A DNA stretch of 64,000 nucleotides from Corinectria fuckeliana (Eukaryota > Ascomycota > Sordariomycetes > Hypocreales > Nectriaceae), in NCBI GenBank assembly GCA_019137255.1, contig WPDH01000018.1, positions 434,001 to 498,000 on the forward strand, read 5' to 3'. The notes beneath the pieces were generated by a model that ran no database searches, was not told the DNA's origin, and saw only the letters and a program-made list of their open reading frames with translations. The translations under genes were made by a program, and so were the position numbers. Shown here one piece after another: positions 12,233 to 24,552 of this stretch (positions are counted from its first letter, which is position 1; each line of letters opens with the position of its first letter).

Positions 12233-12318
12233 TTATTACACCAACTTCAGAACCTGCAACTACATCTCACCCACCCCGATCGAAGTCTCTCTTCAGCCCG
12301 TGTGCAGTTCAGGCAGCC

Positions 12319-14762
12319 ATGTCCGAACAAGCAGACACCATGATGGGCAGTGTCTCCCCCAAAGCAGAGCGAGCCCAACAAGTCAACGACTCAGGTAACT
12401 CCGTTGTCGACTCAGATGTGACTGAAGATAGGGCCCCGAAAAGACTTAAGATGGACGACTCAGCCCCATCTCAGGATTCTCCCGTTTCCGATAATAAGAT
12501 TGCCCCCGGCGAAAGCCTACGTGAAGCTCCGTCTGGCCAGGACAGCGTGGAGCAAGCGCAGGCCGAGAACGCACATGCTGGAGACTCAAAGTCTGATTCC
12601 AAGCCGGAGCACGTTGATGGACGCATCAAGGGCATGGCACAGATTAAGAAAGAGTAATTCTCCTTCGTCCCCCTGGCATTGCAGACAACTTTAACCAAGC
12701 TTCAGGTATCTTATCGACGTAGCCAATCAAAAGGAATCGTCCTCTGTCCAGGCTAACGACGATGATGCCACCGAGGGCCACGGTGCCGCTGAGCGGACAG
12801 GGTCTCAAAGGGGTGACAGGAACTCCCGCAAGGGCGACAAGAAGGACAAGAAGAAGAACAGAGGCCAGAACACGGAACGCAGCTTCGGCAAGTTCGACGA
12901 CGCCATCAAGCTTTGCAACAGCCGAGCTTTCTACCCGGAGTTCTCGCCTAGAGAGTGCAACTTTGGGGACCGATGCAAACTGTGCCACGACCTCCGCAAG
13001 TATCTCGACGAAGGTCGTCGCGATGATGTTGAGTCGCTTGGTGGAAAGTGTCCCGTGTTCGAACAATACGGCAAATGCCCATCTGGTTGGAAATGCCGCT
13101 TCGTCAAGAGTCACATGAAAGAATTCGAGCACGAGGACGGCAGAAAGGAGTTGGTTCTCATCGATGACTTCGCGGAGGACGGCAAGGACACCGGGCCCAA
13201 GGACGAACAGGCAGAAGAGCAGCGCCCCGGCGTCTCCAACGTCGTTGACATGGCCAAGAAAATCGACCTCAACCGCAAGCGAACTGACTTTACCCGTTCG
13301 GATCAGTATATCCAGTGGATGAACCAGGAGGCAAAGGTGAGCGAGGAGTTCCAGAACCGTCGCAAGGTACAGTCGGCGGAGGGTATTGAGGACCTTCGAG
13401 CCCGGTATGTCGACCCTCCTTTCAAGCCCTCCGAGAAGCGTCGTCTGTATTTTGGTCCGGAAACTCCCACCCTGGCACCCCTGACAACCCAGGGCAACCT
13501 ACCTTTCCGCCGACTATGTGTCGAGCTCGGCGCCCAGCTCACCTACTCGGAGATGGCCATGGGCCTGCCGCTGGTTCAGGGTAATAGGGCCGACTGGACG
13601 TTGCTCAAGGCCCACGACTCGGAGTTGAGTCCCCCCAAGTTCAATCCTGGCTCTGTCCCTGTCTTCGAGGACTACGACAACAAGCGAGACATCAAGTTTG
13701 GTGCCCAGATCTCCGGAAGCAACTACTGGGTCGTCACCAAGTCCGCCGACATTCTTAGCCGTTACTGCCCACACCTCCGCCTCATCGACCTCAACTGTGG
13801 CTGCCCCATTGACATGGTCTTCAAGTCTGGTGGCGGTTCTGCCCTCCTAGAGAACCAGGGCAAGATGGAACGCATGATCAGGGGCATGAACGCCACTTCT
13901 GGCGAAGTTCCCATCACCGCCAAAATCCGCATGGGAGTCCGCAACAACCGACCTACGGCTACCCAGCTAATCGGGAGGCTCGCATTCGGAGCCCGCGAGC
14001 ACCGTGAGCGCCTTGGTGCCCCTGGCTGCGCTGCCCTCACCCTGCATGGCCGCAGCCGTGAGCAGCGATACACTAAGAAGGCCGACTGGGGCTACATAGG
14101 CGAGTGCGCTGCGCTCATCAAGACGTACAACAATCAGAAGAATGTCTTGACAGACACGATCGCGGAGCCTGACGCCAGCACGCTCCCCAACGCCAAGGAC
14201 GGCCGGATGTACTTCCTAGGCAACGGAGACTGCTATTCTCATACCGAGTACTATGACAACATTGAAAAGGCCCGCGTCGATTCTGTCATGATCGGCCGTG
14301 GCGCCCTTATCAAGCCCTGGATCTTCGAGGAGATTGAGAAGGGCCAGTATCTCGACAAGTCGTCGAGCGAGCGTCTCACGTACATTGAGAAGTTTGTACG
14401 CTACGGTCTCGAGGCCTGGGGCTCCGATGAGCTTGGCATCGGCTTCACTCGCCGCTTCCTCCTCGAGTGGCTCAGCTTCACGCACCGCTACGTGCCAATC
14501 GGCCTACTTGAGCATCTTCCCCCTAGCCTGAACGATCGTCCGCCCGCGTACCAGGGTCGTGACGAGATGGAGACGCTCATGGCATCCGATAACTTCAGGG
14601 ACTGGATCAAGATCAGGTATGTTTTGAAACGAATCTCCGCATCCCTTGGAATTGTGATATACTGACAACGTGCCTTGCAGTGAAATGTTCCTTGGCCCTG
14701 TCCATCCGACTTTCAAATTCCAGCCTAAGCACAAGTCCAACTCCTACGAGGCGGAGGGTTAG
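12319..14762 (+). CDS. dus3: tRNA-dihydrouridine(47) synthase, Dus3 type
   Basis: The 775-residue flavoenzyme is expected to reduce uridine 47 in the variable loop of cytosolic tRNAs. After an acidic N-terminus there are two CCCH zinc fingers, near residues 183-205 ([14 protein letters not shown]) and 225-250 ([16 protein letters not shown]). The TIM-barrel domain follows from about residue 340. The catalytic Cys lies in [19 protein letters not shown] near residue 476. Further FMN- and substrate-site blocks are [27 protein letters not shown] and [13 protein letters not shown]. Exons are 12319-12653, 12706-14616 and 14681-14762. The first join restores IKKEYLID, a conserved Dus3 segment, and the second gives [14 protein letters not shown]. 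Both introns are short GT..AG introns. Family length and order agree with yeast and human Dus3. Confidence 0.95.
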
Positions 14763-15375
14763 ACTGGTCACTATATCGACGAAGCACATTAGAAACCGTT
14801 ATGGATGTTTTATTGCTACTGATTTGAGTAACGATATCCTGGGGATTTGCTTGCTGAAACGGGTTACGAGGCGAAATATGAGCCGAAATGCGTTTAAGAG
14901 GATTCTAGCTGGTATGGATGATTGAAAGGACGAAAAAGACAATCGGATGACAGTTGCTATGGTTCGAGATGTATAAATTTTGACACGTACTTTGCTCTCT
15001 ACATACCGTAGTCGGGTAGGTTGAAATATATCCGTGAACCCGAAATTCCCCCACTCGGGTTATACCCAGCAACAGAGTGCTATGAAACCCTCAGTGTCAT
15101 CGAAACAAAGGACAGAGTGAAAAACATGCATCGCTACCGTACGTAGAGATATTTTTTGATATATACCCCCGACAAATAGAAGAGGCAGCAAGTGAGCCTA
15201 GACGCTAGGGATTGGTATGATCAATAACCACAACTCCGGAAGGATTCCTTTATGAACCAATGAACCCCAAAATACACCAGTCCCGATAGATTTGAACGGG
15301 ATCGTACAGCTTTTCATGTACACCACAACATCGTTGTCCATTTCTTATGGCATCTCGCTAGAGAACCTCTCCAAA
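14763..15375. other. Convergent 3' intergenic region, dus3 and pex13
   Basis: Both flanking genes end here. The DNA is AT-richer than the coding regions, with words such as ATATATTT near 15150-15165. No gene was seen. Confidence 0.5.
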
Positions 15376-16793
15376 TTAAGAGTAAAAGTGGCTTCTTTGC
15401 ATGCCGTCCGCAGTGGCGTACTCCTTCTTGCCCTCCTCAGGTCGCTCAACAGAGCTGGTAATCGAGTTGGTACGGCTACTGTCGCTAGCAGCAGCCTTGA
15501 TCGTCTTGACTTCCTGGGTAGGGCGCTTCAAGAGCTCAAGATAGGTAGAGGGGAGGTAGCCTTGACGGCCATCACGAGCTCGGCACTGCCACCACTCGCT
15601 AGGGTTCCCAGCAGGGTCATCTTTGCTGAGTACTGCAACCAGATCGCCCTTGCGAGCCTCAAGCTCCATGCCGTTGTTGGGTTGGGGGAGGAAGTCGAAA
15701 AGGAGACGACAAAATTCCAGCTTAGTGGGGTCGAGAGGCTGGTGCTGAAGGGCCTGTAGACGCTTCTCCTCCTCGTGGGACGAGGCAAGGGCCCTGATCA
15801 TCTTGGACATTAAGTAGGGGAGACCAAAGGCAGCGAGGACGAAAAAGAGGAGTGGCTTGCGGCTAGCCTTGGGGGCAAGAGGGGAGCCATCGGGTCCGGT
15901 AGAGCGGCCTTCAAATCGGGCGAAGGCAAGCGGAGTGAGGGCAGTGGCATCTGCAGGTGGTGGACGACCGGTAATTTTGGCGATAAGGGTTCGGATCCAG
16001 CGCATGAGTGTGAAAATGCCGAGGATGGAGCCAAGAGTATCTCGTAGATTTCCGAACTGCTCGGCGACGGAGACCATGGCTGTTGAGAAGGTCAATAACC
16101 GACTAGCACACAAAACATCGAGACAAGTCAGACTCACCAAAGAAACTTGACTGAGTAGCCATGTAGGTGCTCTCGAGCATCTGGGCGAAACCACCAAAGG
16201 CGGTGACGATGCCTTCGAGCATTTGGAAGGTGGCTTGGGTGCTGTTGTTGAAGCTTCCGGTCAGACTGTTGGGATCGCCCGGCATTCCCATGCCTCCCAT
16301 ACCTCCCATACCTCCGTACATGCCTCCTCCGTACATGCCGCCGCCCATGCCGCCACCATACATGCCACCACCGTAGCCTCCCATACTGCCCATGCCGCCC
16401 ATGCCACCAAATCGCGAGTAGGGGCTAGAGTAGGGAGACGAATATGAGCTACCCATGGAGCCGTAAGGAGAGGCGCCACCCATGCGGCTATAGGCGGCGG
16501 CATTCTGGTTCACAGAGGAGGCAAGAGATGTAGGACGGTCGGGTAACGGCGGAGCAGCGAAAGAATCGGTAGTTGAGGGAACGGCGGTGGTGGAGGAGGC
16601 GACTGAGGGTGAGATTGGCGAGGCGGCTAACCATGAAGTCAGTGAGCATATATATACAGGAGACGCAGAAGATGCAGAGGCTCGTGAATTGATGGAGAAG
16701 AAATTGAGGCGAGGCTGATCGTTTATCCTACTTACCAGTTGCCGATGTTGTTGCCGCGCCGGGTCGCTCCCAGGGCTTGGGCGGGGATGCCAT
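15376..16793 (-). CDS. pex13: Peroxin 13, peroxisomal docking protein with SH3 domain
   Basis: The 416-residue product is the peroxisomal membrane protein that, with Pex14, docks the import receptor Pex5. The N-terminus MASPPKPWERPG leads into a Ser/Pro linker, then a Gly/Met/Tyr-rich low-complexity stretch (about residues 80-135, repeats of GGMYGGGM and GMGGM). The conserved membrane part follows (LEGIVTAFGGFAQMLESTY, then FTLMRWIRTLIAKITGRPPP). The SH3 domain lies near residues 310-375 (CRLLFDFLPQ, EWWQCRARDGRQGYLPSTYLE). Exons on the minus strand are 16793-16736, 16626-16138 and 16079-15376. All joins are in frame with GTAAGT or GTGAGT donors. The start was chosen because exon 1 gives the family N-terminus. 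Length is close to other fungal Pex13 proteins. Confidence 0.95.
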
Positions 16794-18165
16794 AGTCGCG
16801 GGGGGTCGAGGACTAAGGACTTGGGACTGAAGCTTGGAGCTCGAAGAACAGACGTGGAAGGAAAGAGGACCAGAGGAATCGCCCAGGGCTTTGGATCAGC
16901 GCGCTTCGTGGAGTCGATTCGAAGGTCGACCAGGACAGTCGCGCAGTTGTTGCGATCCGTGGCACTTGGCCGGCGGCGGGTGGGCCTCGGCCTACCAACC
17001 TAGGTAGGGCGGATAACGCCGTCCGAGGATTCCCAAGCCAGGGCGCGCAACGGAGCGGCCGGTGAAGAAGCGTCCGTGTCGTTGAGATGGTGTCGCGCGG
17101 CTGGACAAGGAGGGCGACGGCGATGGCGAATGAGCTTGGCGTTGGGGAATGGACTATCGGAGGAGGAAGAGAAGAGAGGAGAAAAGAGAGTGGATGACGA
17201 GATGGTACTGTGTGGAGGACGATGGTTGATGGATGGCTGAAAGGGCGACCTCGGGGGGCGATAGGCTCTTGCCTAGACTACCCACTGCCCGGGGCAGGAC
17301 GGTGACTGGGGTTTAGCCCGTGACTGGGCTGTGAGTGGCTGGGGACAGGCTACAGAAAAATAAAATGGGACATTCTCCCCCCACCCCCAAAGAGACGCAG
17401 AGAAATCCGGGGGGCGCACCGAGGCTGCCCGGGCAAGTTTTCGCAGCAGAGACAAGCAAGAGCGACTGGGCTGGGCCGGGGCATCGACCGAAACGACCTC
17501 GGCACTTCGCACCGCCGCACTGACTTGTCCGATTCTACTTATACATTCTTGCATGTTGAGGTGTGACGTACAGCACGTATCTGCAACCCACAAGCTGTTG
17601 TGCCTCGTTCAACTGAATTACTGCGGGCAATAAGCCGCCCGCTGTGCCTCTGTTATATTCACTACAGACAGTATGTGTGGTAAGGTAGCTGATGGACACC
17701 AGTTGTGAGCGGCAGATCCAATATCACCATAAAATTACTACATAGTATGTAGAGCCCGGAAATCGGAGCATGAAGTAGATACATTAGACTACTAACGGAT
17801 GCAAAGCCCGCTTTGCCATGTGACGGATGCATGTCCGCTCCAATCGGCACCGCATCCGTTGCACGACGACTACCCTACACTTCTGGACCGAAAAACCCCC
17901 TAGAATTCAACGTCACTTGTTTCTCATCAATAGCTAATAACTTAAGTGTCTTTGTTGCGGTGCTGGCTCGAGGGATATGGGAGCCTCGAGACGTGACTGT
18001 GTTGTTTCGGCTTCTGTGGATTGCGTAGTAACCAGGCGCGTTTCGCGACAACTTATGGTCGAGTCTCACCGTATCCTGACTAACACGGCCTTCCACTTGA
18101 AAATGGGGACTCACATCCCACCTCCTTACCCTCAAACCACCAAGATCTTTAATACTGTCAACACT
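16794..18165. promoter_or_regulatory. Divergent region between pex13 and the phosphoesterase gene
   Basis: The first 450 bp are rich in GA on the plus strand (CT on the pex13 sense strand), as expected for the pex13 leader. The remainder has no convincing frame. An in-frame upstream ATG for the right-hand gene exists at 17977, but its extra 63 codons (many Arg, Cys and Thr) do not look coding. Confidence 0.5.
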
Positions 18166-19608
18166 ATGTCGGGCAAGCGCCCTCCCAGTCCTAGTCTCGT
18201 CCCGAACCCATTCATCAAGAAACGCAACCTCGAATGGACCCTCACGCCTCCAGATCCGCCGCATCCCATAAGCGCATTGAAATCGTCACCACCACACGCC
18301 CAATCTTTCACAACCGCAGCCGCAGATATCGAGTCGGGCTCCGCCCAGGTCGACGACCATCTCACCTACTTCATCGCACGCCTTGCCGCACATATCCTCC
18401 CGTCCCCAAGGCCTCCGCTCCTGTCCATCTCCTCGTACGCGGCCCTGTACGCTGCCGAGGCCGGCAACTGCCGAGGCGCCCACTTCGTTATTCATCAACA
18501 TGACCACCCCATCGCGGGCACTCACTATGACCTCCGCCTCCAGATCAACGAGTCGAGTAGTGCGAGCTGGGCCATCATGTATGGCCTCCCCGGGGACCCT
18601 AATAGTGTTCGGCTGAATCGCAATGCCACCGAGACTCGGGTCCATTGTCTCTGGGTATGAGCTCCCATCTCATGTCACTTGATGCATGTACATGTCTTCA
18701 TACATCTGACAGGGACACTATAGAACCACCTTATCGAGACCGCTTCCCCTGCCACAGGCTCTCTCCTCATATGGGACACAGGGACTTACACCACCCTCCC
18801 GCGCAAAAGCAAGCACGCTCCCTCTTCCGACCCATCATCTCCGACGTCTTCACCGCCATCGTCGCCAACCCGTGATCCTGCCACTCCATTTGCCTCGCCA
18901 ACCCCCCAGGCTCTCCTCCACGAAGCCTTCCAGAACCGGAAGATCCGCCTCCGCCTCCATGGCTCTCGTCTGCCGGACCCCTACGTACTCAGCCTGCGTC
19001 TTACCAAGTCCGAGGACGCCGCAGGCAGAGTGCGCAGCGCCCGAATTCCTAGGACCCAGCGTCGTCGTGTGCAGGGGACCGTGTCAAAGCCCGAACCAGA
19101 GACGAGTGAAGATGAAGACGTCGGTGATGAAGCTGATGACGATATCGAGGACGTCCCCGCGAACGCTGACGGGGACACCTCCGCTGAGAACCTATCCGCC
19201 ATGGAGCGTGAGATTCGCGAGCTTGAGGATGAGCATGTCCGGCGCACAAACGCGTACCCGGGGGCCGAAAACACCATAGGCAGCGTCCACCAGCGCCGGT
19301 GGTACCTCTCGATTGACCGCCGGGCCTGCGGCTTTATCAAGAAGGGGACCAGAGGCCGCTCGGTGTGGGAGCTTGACCAGAGCCGAGACGGTAACGGCGA
19401 TGACGGCAAGAGGGCTGACCCACGCATGGTGCCCGCCACCGAGCGCAATGCTGACGTCGGCAGTAGCCGCCTGTCCTTTCCGTTCTACGTCCGCGGAGCC
19501 GATCACGAGCGCAGTGTGGTGACAGGACGGCGTGGTGATGACATACTCAAAGACGAAGGTGTTGGGAACTTCGTTGCGCGAAAGGGATGGACCCCCGTCT
19601 TGAACTGA
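18166..19608 (+). CDS. LigD-type DNA 3'-phosphoesterase domain protein, stand-alone
   Basis: The 457-residue product carries the 3'-phosphoesterase domain known from bacterial NHEJ ligase LigD, where it cleans 3' ends of DNA. Visible core elements are AHFVIHQHDHPIAGTHYDLR (near residue 106), with the conserved His, HYD and Arg. After the intron come NHLIETA and a GSLLIWDTGTY block, equivalent to the bacterial DHP and VxVWDxGTW segments. No ligase or polymerase domain is present. Between the core and the C-terminus is a Ser/Pro linker, then a second part (QALLHEAFQNRKIRLRLHGS, PYVLSLRLTK) and an acidic region. Exons are 18166-18654 and 18724-19608. The acceptor must be TAG at 18721-18723, because the upstream CAG leaves a stop in frame. 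The start MSGKRPPSPS and nearby PFIKKRNLEW look genuine. Role in DNA end repair is inferred. Confidence 0.8.
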
Positions 19609-20005
19609 TCTGCCCAACTCCACCCTGGAAGGCATTGGGGCAATCAGCAGGCGAAAGAGGACTCGATCGCACGGAAAAATCCGTTGTAAAACATTATCTG
19701 CATGTCCTAGCTAGTGCCAACGACCCCCAAGATACCTTTCCTTCCGGGTGCGGAGCTGCACAGAGCTGCGTTCTTCCTCCCACTGGGCGACGAGGCTGAG
19801 CACTTCCAACCCAGAAACCAACCGTTCTTCCCCAAGGCAAACCGACCGCCCTGGGAAATATCAAAAACGCCATCATGCCTGATACATTGTAGCTTCCCAT
19901 GCTATCCTAACGACCAACTTGGCTCAAGCCCCTGGCCCTTTTAATGTCACGTATATTATCTCGACAGTGACAACTTATTGATGTCATACATCTTGCGTAG
20001 CCGTC
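19609..20005. other. Convergent 3' intergenic region
   Basis: The stretch lies between the ends of the phosphoesterase gene and cac2. No open frame or motif of note was seen. Confidence 0.5.
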
Positions 20006-22331
20006 TTACGGGTTGGGATCGACGGGCGTTGGCGCAATCCGCCTCTTCTTAGGCTCCCTCACGTCCTCCTTTTCACTTTCACTCGCATCTCTCTTGCTTC
20101 CGGCAGCACTGCCAGCCGTGCTGCGGGGCGTTTCAGGGGGCGTCGTCATCGGCATCCCAGTTACCTTGCCAGAGCTAGCAGCAGCAATTCCGGGGACGTT
20201 GCCAGAGATTATGTTAGGATTGCTCATAATCCCGGTGAGTGCCGTGCTGGCCTGGGTCGTAATGGTGGCAATCGAAGATGTCGAGTTCGATCGTGTCGGT
20301 GATGAGGGGCGCTGAGAGAAGAGAGAAGCCGAAGGTGGCGGGGATGGGGCCGTCAAGGAGCTTGCTGAGTTGCGGTGCTGGTGATGCGAGCCGTTCGGGA
20401 ATGGCGATGGGGGTGCAAAACTAGTAGTCGGGGTTGGCACCGGCGTGTTTGATGCCGACAAAACGGTGGCCGTCCCAGCCTGTGTTTTAGCTTGGAGAAT
20501 GTCGCCTTTGTAAATTTCGCCCAGTTCACCAGGCGAGAAAGAAAGTGTGGAGCAGAACCCATCCGAAGATGAAATCATCAGAGTTAGGCCATCACTCGAC
20601 CTGTAATGAATGAGCACGTGCTTAAGGAGAGGGAAGGGGGCTGCAATGAAACGTACCAAGCAAGATCGGTGAACGTTGCACAATGAAGGTTGCTCACGAC
20701 GCAAATGGGACTCCTCTGCTGAGTATCGTACAACAGAACTGAATCCTGGGTTGCGACTGCGTAAACCATTCGATATGGCAAGATGAAGGCTGGCTTTGGG
20801 CCAGGCGTCTCTGCGCTCGTCTCTGCGCTCGCTCCCCTGGATGAAGCCGAAGAAGATTCTACCGGCGTGGATGTAGCTGCGGGCGGAGGGGGTGGGTCCA
20901 TGACTGAAGAGGCTGGGGACGGCTTGGAGATGGGTTCTGGGAGGGAGGGGATGGGTTCTTCAGCCGAGGACGTGTCGATGGTAATGTTCCGAGTTGTAGG
21001 CGGCGACTGACGCAAAGTGTAGAATATGGGCGAGCACTTGACTACCACTGATGGCTTCTTGTGGCCTGGCAGATGAGCAATCGGGGGCTTGTTGATCCCG
21101 CCGCGGGTGTAGATGTAAACGGTATTGATGACCTCGTAGCTGGGCTTTGCATCCTTCTCATGCTGGTGCTGATTTTGGTATTGCCCGGAAGGCGTCAAGA
21201 GGAGGCTGCCGTCAGGGGTGAAAGTCAGCCGCCGGAAGAATGAGGTCAAAGTCTCGTTGGCGTAGAGGTTGGCGTTCTTCATGCCTAGCCCCACGTTCGC
21301 AACGGGGGGCTTTGGTGAAGGCTCCATGGGCATAACGGCCGGTAACGGCATGGAGGGCGCGGGAGAGGCTGAGCGGCGGGAAGAAAAGGATGATCGACGG
21401 CTGTGGCTCATTACACTCGGCGGATTCATGGGGAGCGGGAATGCGGTTGGCGTCCCAGGCGCTGAAGGCACTGGAGAGCCTGCTGAGTTGCCCGAGTCGA
21501 GAACAGAGAGCTGGGAACGGTGTCCAAAGTCCGGAGGCGCGGGGCTGTTCGATGAGATGCGTCGTGGGGGAAGGTCGGCTTTGATGTGACTGGCGAGACG
21601 AGGAGGCTTATCGTCTTGGCTGAGGGTGTATTGGCCATCCTTGGTCCTCAAAGAATAGACGTGGACCGATCGATCGGATGACTGTGTAGCGATGTACTCG
21701 TTCAAGGGATCCCAGGTGACCCCTTGGACATAGTGACAATGCTCAGCGATTTGACGGACGAGAGTTCCTGCTCTAGTGTTAAAGATTGCTAGGTAATGCG
21801 AGGATCGAGCTGCGGACCTGATTGTGCATTGTAAATGCGAGCAATGTTGTCCATGCTGCCAATGATGAAGTGAAGACCGTCGGGAGACCATGCCAGGTCA
21901 TATATCTCTGCGCCGCTAGACCGACACATATGCTTGACCCTCCACGACTCTTTGTCTTCTTGACCTTCGGAACCAAAGTTGGATTGGGGGGTCTCGCTGG
22001 GAACCCAGAGGATAACATTGCCGTCGTCACCGGCGGAGGCGAGTAGTTCGCCTGGCACGAAGATTCGTTAGACGCTGCAACGAGGAGATGGGCACACGGG
22101 AAACCAACCTTTGGGAGCCCAACGAACAACATTGACGGCCTGGTTATGCTTTGATAGGGTAGAAAGGTATTCGACCTTGCGCTCCTCGCCGTCGGACTGA
22201 ACTTTCCAGATCCGGACGTGGTTATCACCGCCCGAGGTTGCGAGGCGCCCCTTACCACCCGGCTCGAAGTGAGCTGAGTAGACGGGGGCATTTTGGTCGT
22301 GCCAATTGATGATGAGAGGAGTGGCTTTCAT
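20006..22331 (-). CDS. cac2: Chromatin assembly factor 1 WD40 subunit (CAF-1 p60/Cac2)
   Basis: The 720-residue product is the WD40 subunit of CAF-1, which deposits histones H3-H4 on newly replicated DNA. The start MKATPLIINWHDQNAPVYS is typical. WD repeats follow: LATSGGDNHVRIWKV, LLASAGDDGNVILWVP, IYDLAWSPDGLHFIIGSMDN, VQGVTWDPLNEYIATQSSD and FFRRLTFTPDGSLLLTPSG. A Pro/Ser-rich insertion separates the repeats near residues 210-300. Another sits before ILPYRMVYAVATQDSVLLYD. The C-terminus is Ser/Thr/Pro-rich and ends with a basic KKRRIAPTP motif. Exons (minus) are 22331-22109, 22051-21818, 21767-20657 and 20600-20006. All joins are in frame. The first intron uses an unusual GTTGGT donor. The next minus-strand frames in the introns are read-throughs. 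Confidence 0.93.
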
Positions 22332-22880
22332 CGTGACGACGATGTTAGAGACACTAGGGTGGTCGACGACGGAGCTGCATATGGAGGCGCCTGGCGAGGC
22401 GTCAAGAGGAGAGAAATCGACGCGGAATAGAGAAAGGAGTTCGAGTTTCGCAAGTTCTTGGTGTCGAGGAGATCGGAGGTGACGTTTGCGAGAAACAAAA
22501 TGATCGAGGTCGACGCGATCTCTGTCTAGGAGGGGCGTGGCTCGGAAGTAAGGGAACCAGGGAGTTGAAGTTGGTCGTGCACCAACTAATTAGATCGCAC
22601 GTAGTAAGTAAAGTGATGTGGGTGGATGAATGGGGAGTGGTGAGTAGGGGAGTGGAGAGCTGGAGCTGGTGTGGACCTCACTTACTGTACTAGTTAGTAC
22701 ATAGTCGAGTTGCAGGCTGAGTCTGCGCTGGACTTGGGCAAGAATTAGTGGGCAATGGCGGAAGGCGGTAGGTAGGCGCAGTGTACAATCACGCTAGGGG
22801 AGGTGGGTGGGTGGCAGAACGGAACGAAACTAGAGGTAGGAAGGGTAGTGGTGGACTCGAGGGTTTGATGAAGCGAGGAG

Positions 22881-22965
22881 GAAGAAAGAAGGAAAGAAAG
22901 AAAGAAACAATGAATGGATGAATGAAAGAGGAGAGAAAAAAGGCAAAAGGCAAAAGGTGAAAAGA
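22881..22965. repeat. Purine-rich GAAA/GGAT low-complexity tract
   Basis: The plus strand is almost pure A and G, with GAAA and GAATGGAT-like repeats. It lies upstream of cac2, so it is CT-rich on that gene's sense strand. It may belong to the distal promoter. Confidence 0.6.
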
Positions 22966-23894
22966 GATTGAGGAGGATGTTAGGTGAGGTTAATTTTGGT
23001 TGGATCGTTTTCTGCAGCCTGCACCCGCACCTGCACCTGCACCAGGAGCGAAAGGCGCAGGTGTTTTCCCGGGGCGGGCGTTCGGGCAATGCTATCACGG
23101 GGCACAAAAAACAGGGCTCACGGCCTGCGCAGAGCGTGAGCAAACCTCCGAAGCAGCCTGGGTAGACTAAGCCTCCATCACTAGGTTAGCAGGCCGGACT
23201 TCAGCGGAGGTGGAGTGCGCTGCAACCATAATGCAAGCCTCTCACACGCGTGCAGCAACGGGTCAAGGGTGCATTGATGGGCTGCAACATCACCAGGCTG
23301 AGCCGGAGCGAGCAGCGAGTAATTAGCCGAGTAGCAGAAGCCAGAATGTGGGTGAGATCCATCCCATGGATCCCGTCCCACCCAGAAAATGCCCGTGCCG
23401 GCCGGATAGCTGGGTCGTCAAGCCCGTCATCAATGCGCCTGAAGCTGGTGGTGGTTGAGATGGACCCCGACCGACCTTTCACTCCCTAGACCCGGCAAGG
23501 GTACGGTAGGTAGCACGGTACATAGGTAGGGTACCTATTAATTAGGTGGCCCCCATGAAGCACCAGGCCCCAAACCTCCAGGAATCCAACGGATCCAGGG
23601 ATGGATCCACATGGAACCCCAGCATTGACGGGCTTTACATAGCACCTGGGCTTTAGGCGGGCAGGCTGTAAGCGCCCTATTAGCGGGCATTTGTGGCAAG
23701 ACACCACCGCACTACCGGCCTAGAGACAATGTCCCCGACAAACCCTGTACGGATGCGAGGATGAGACGGCCCGGTAACACACCCGGCTGCGATGCCTTGA
23801 GACGGGATACTTCGTGGAGCAAAGACGGCTATTTAGAGACATGACCCCCCGAACCCGAGCACCAAAGCAAACTCCAATGAAAGGGACTAAGAAT

Positions 23895-23933
23895 GAGAAA
23901 GAAAAGAAAAGAAAGGAAAGGAAAAGAAAAGAG
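23895..23933. repeat. (GAAAA)n purine tract
   Basis: Imperfect repeats of GAAAA and GAAAG run for about 39 bp in gene-free DNA. The long Phe/Ser open frames on the other strand are products of this tract. Confidence 0.7.
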
Positions 23934-24513
23934 GAACCCACACTGAGAGCGAACGGGACCCAGCTCTGTGGACCCGGGACCAGGACGAGGGAGGAAAATG
24001 CGAGAGCCCATGGGAAGGGAGGGAAGGGAGTTGAACTTACTTTGATGGAGGTGGTGCCCAAAGACGGATACTACATATGTAGAGCTATCATTTCCGGTTG
24101 GTTGGAAGTCCGTTCCGTTCCTCGTGGATGATGATTGTCAATGGCTCATCCACTTGCTGCTGATCTTCACAAAAGCCCAAGTAGGTACAAGACCCTCGGG
24201 TTGCACGGAGCCCTAGCCAGACCGGGGGCCCAACCACCGTGCTTCACCTCGATTGATGTTCGTGACCTGCCGGCTTCGTTGGCTTTGCTCATGTTGGCTT
24301 TGTTGGCGGCGTCTCACGTCGTACCCGTTGCCAGTTGGCGTCTGGCCGTCGTTTCTGCCCAGGCAGGGAGGGAGGGAATGGACGTGTCAGTTGGTGGTGT
24401 CAGTGCTCGTCAGCATCGGCCACCAATCGACCGCAGCCTGATGCCTAGTTACTCCGTAGACAACAGTGTATTCACACACTACTACGGATGCGAAACGGAA
24501 AGCATCTCATGAT

Positions 24514-24552
24514 CAAGCACAAGCACAAGTACAAGCACAAACACAAGCACAG
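24514..24552. repeat. (CAAGCA)n microsatellite, imperfect
   Basis: About six copies of a 6-bp unit CAAGCA, with single-base changes, lie in tandem. Confidence 0.7.

Larger units (their letters stand above)
10926..12318. promoter_or_regulatory. Divergent promoter region between the Kelch gene and dus3
   Basis: The flanking genes are transcribed away from each other. The Kelch side (10926-11280) is pyrimidine-rich on the minus strand. Near its middle is a run of 14 G (11305-11318). The dus3 side (about 12180-12300) is CT-rich and holds a 13-bp tandem repeat. No coding frame was found between. Confidence 0.5.

Noticed and set aside
12660..12705. Stop codon right after exon 1 of dus3, suggesting a separate short gene
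   Set aside because: A GTAATT donor before the stop and a CAG acceptor at 12705 restore the conserved KKEYLID segment in frame with the rest of Dus3.
15281..15310. GATTTGAAC, possible T-arm of a minus-strand tRNA
   Set aside because: The flanking bases do not form a 5-bp T-stem and no anticodon arm lies at the right distance.
17977..18165. 63-codon upstream extension of the phosphoesterase gene
   Set aside because: It is in frame with an ATG, but its composition is unlike the rest, and the later ATG gives a more plausible N-terminus.
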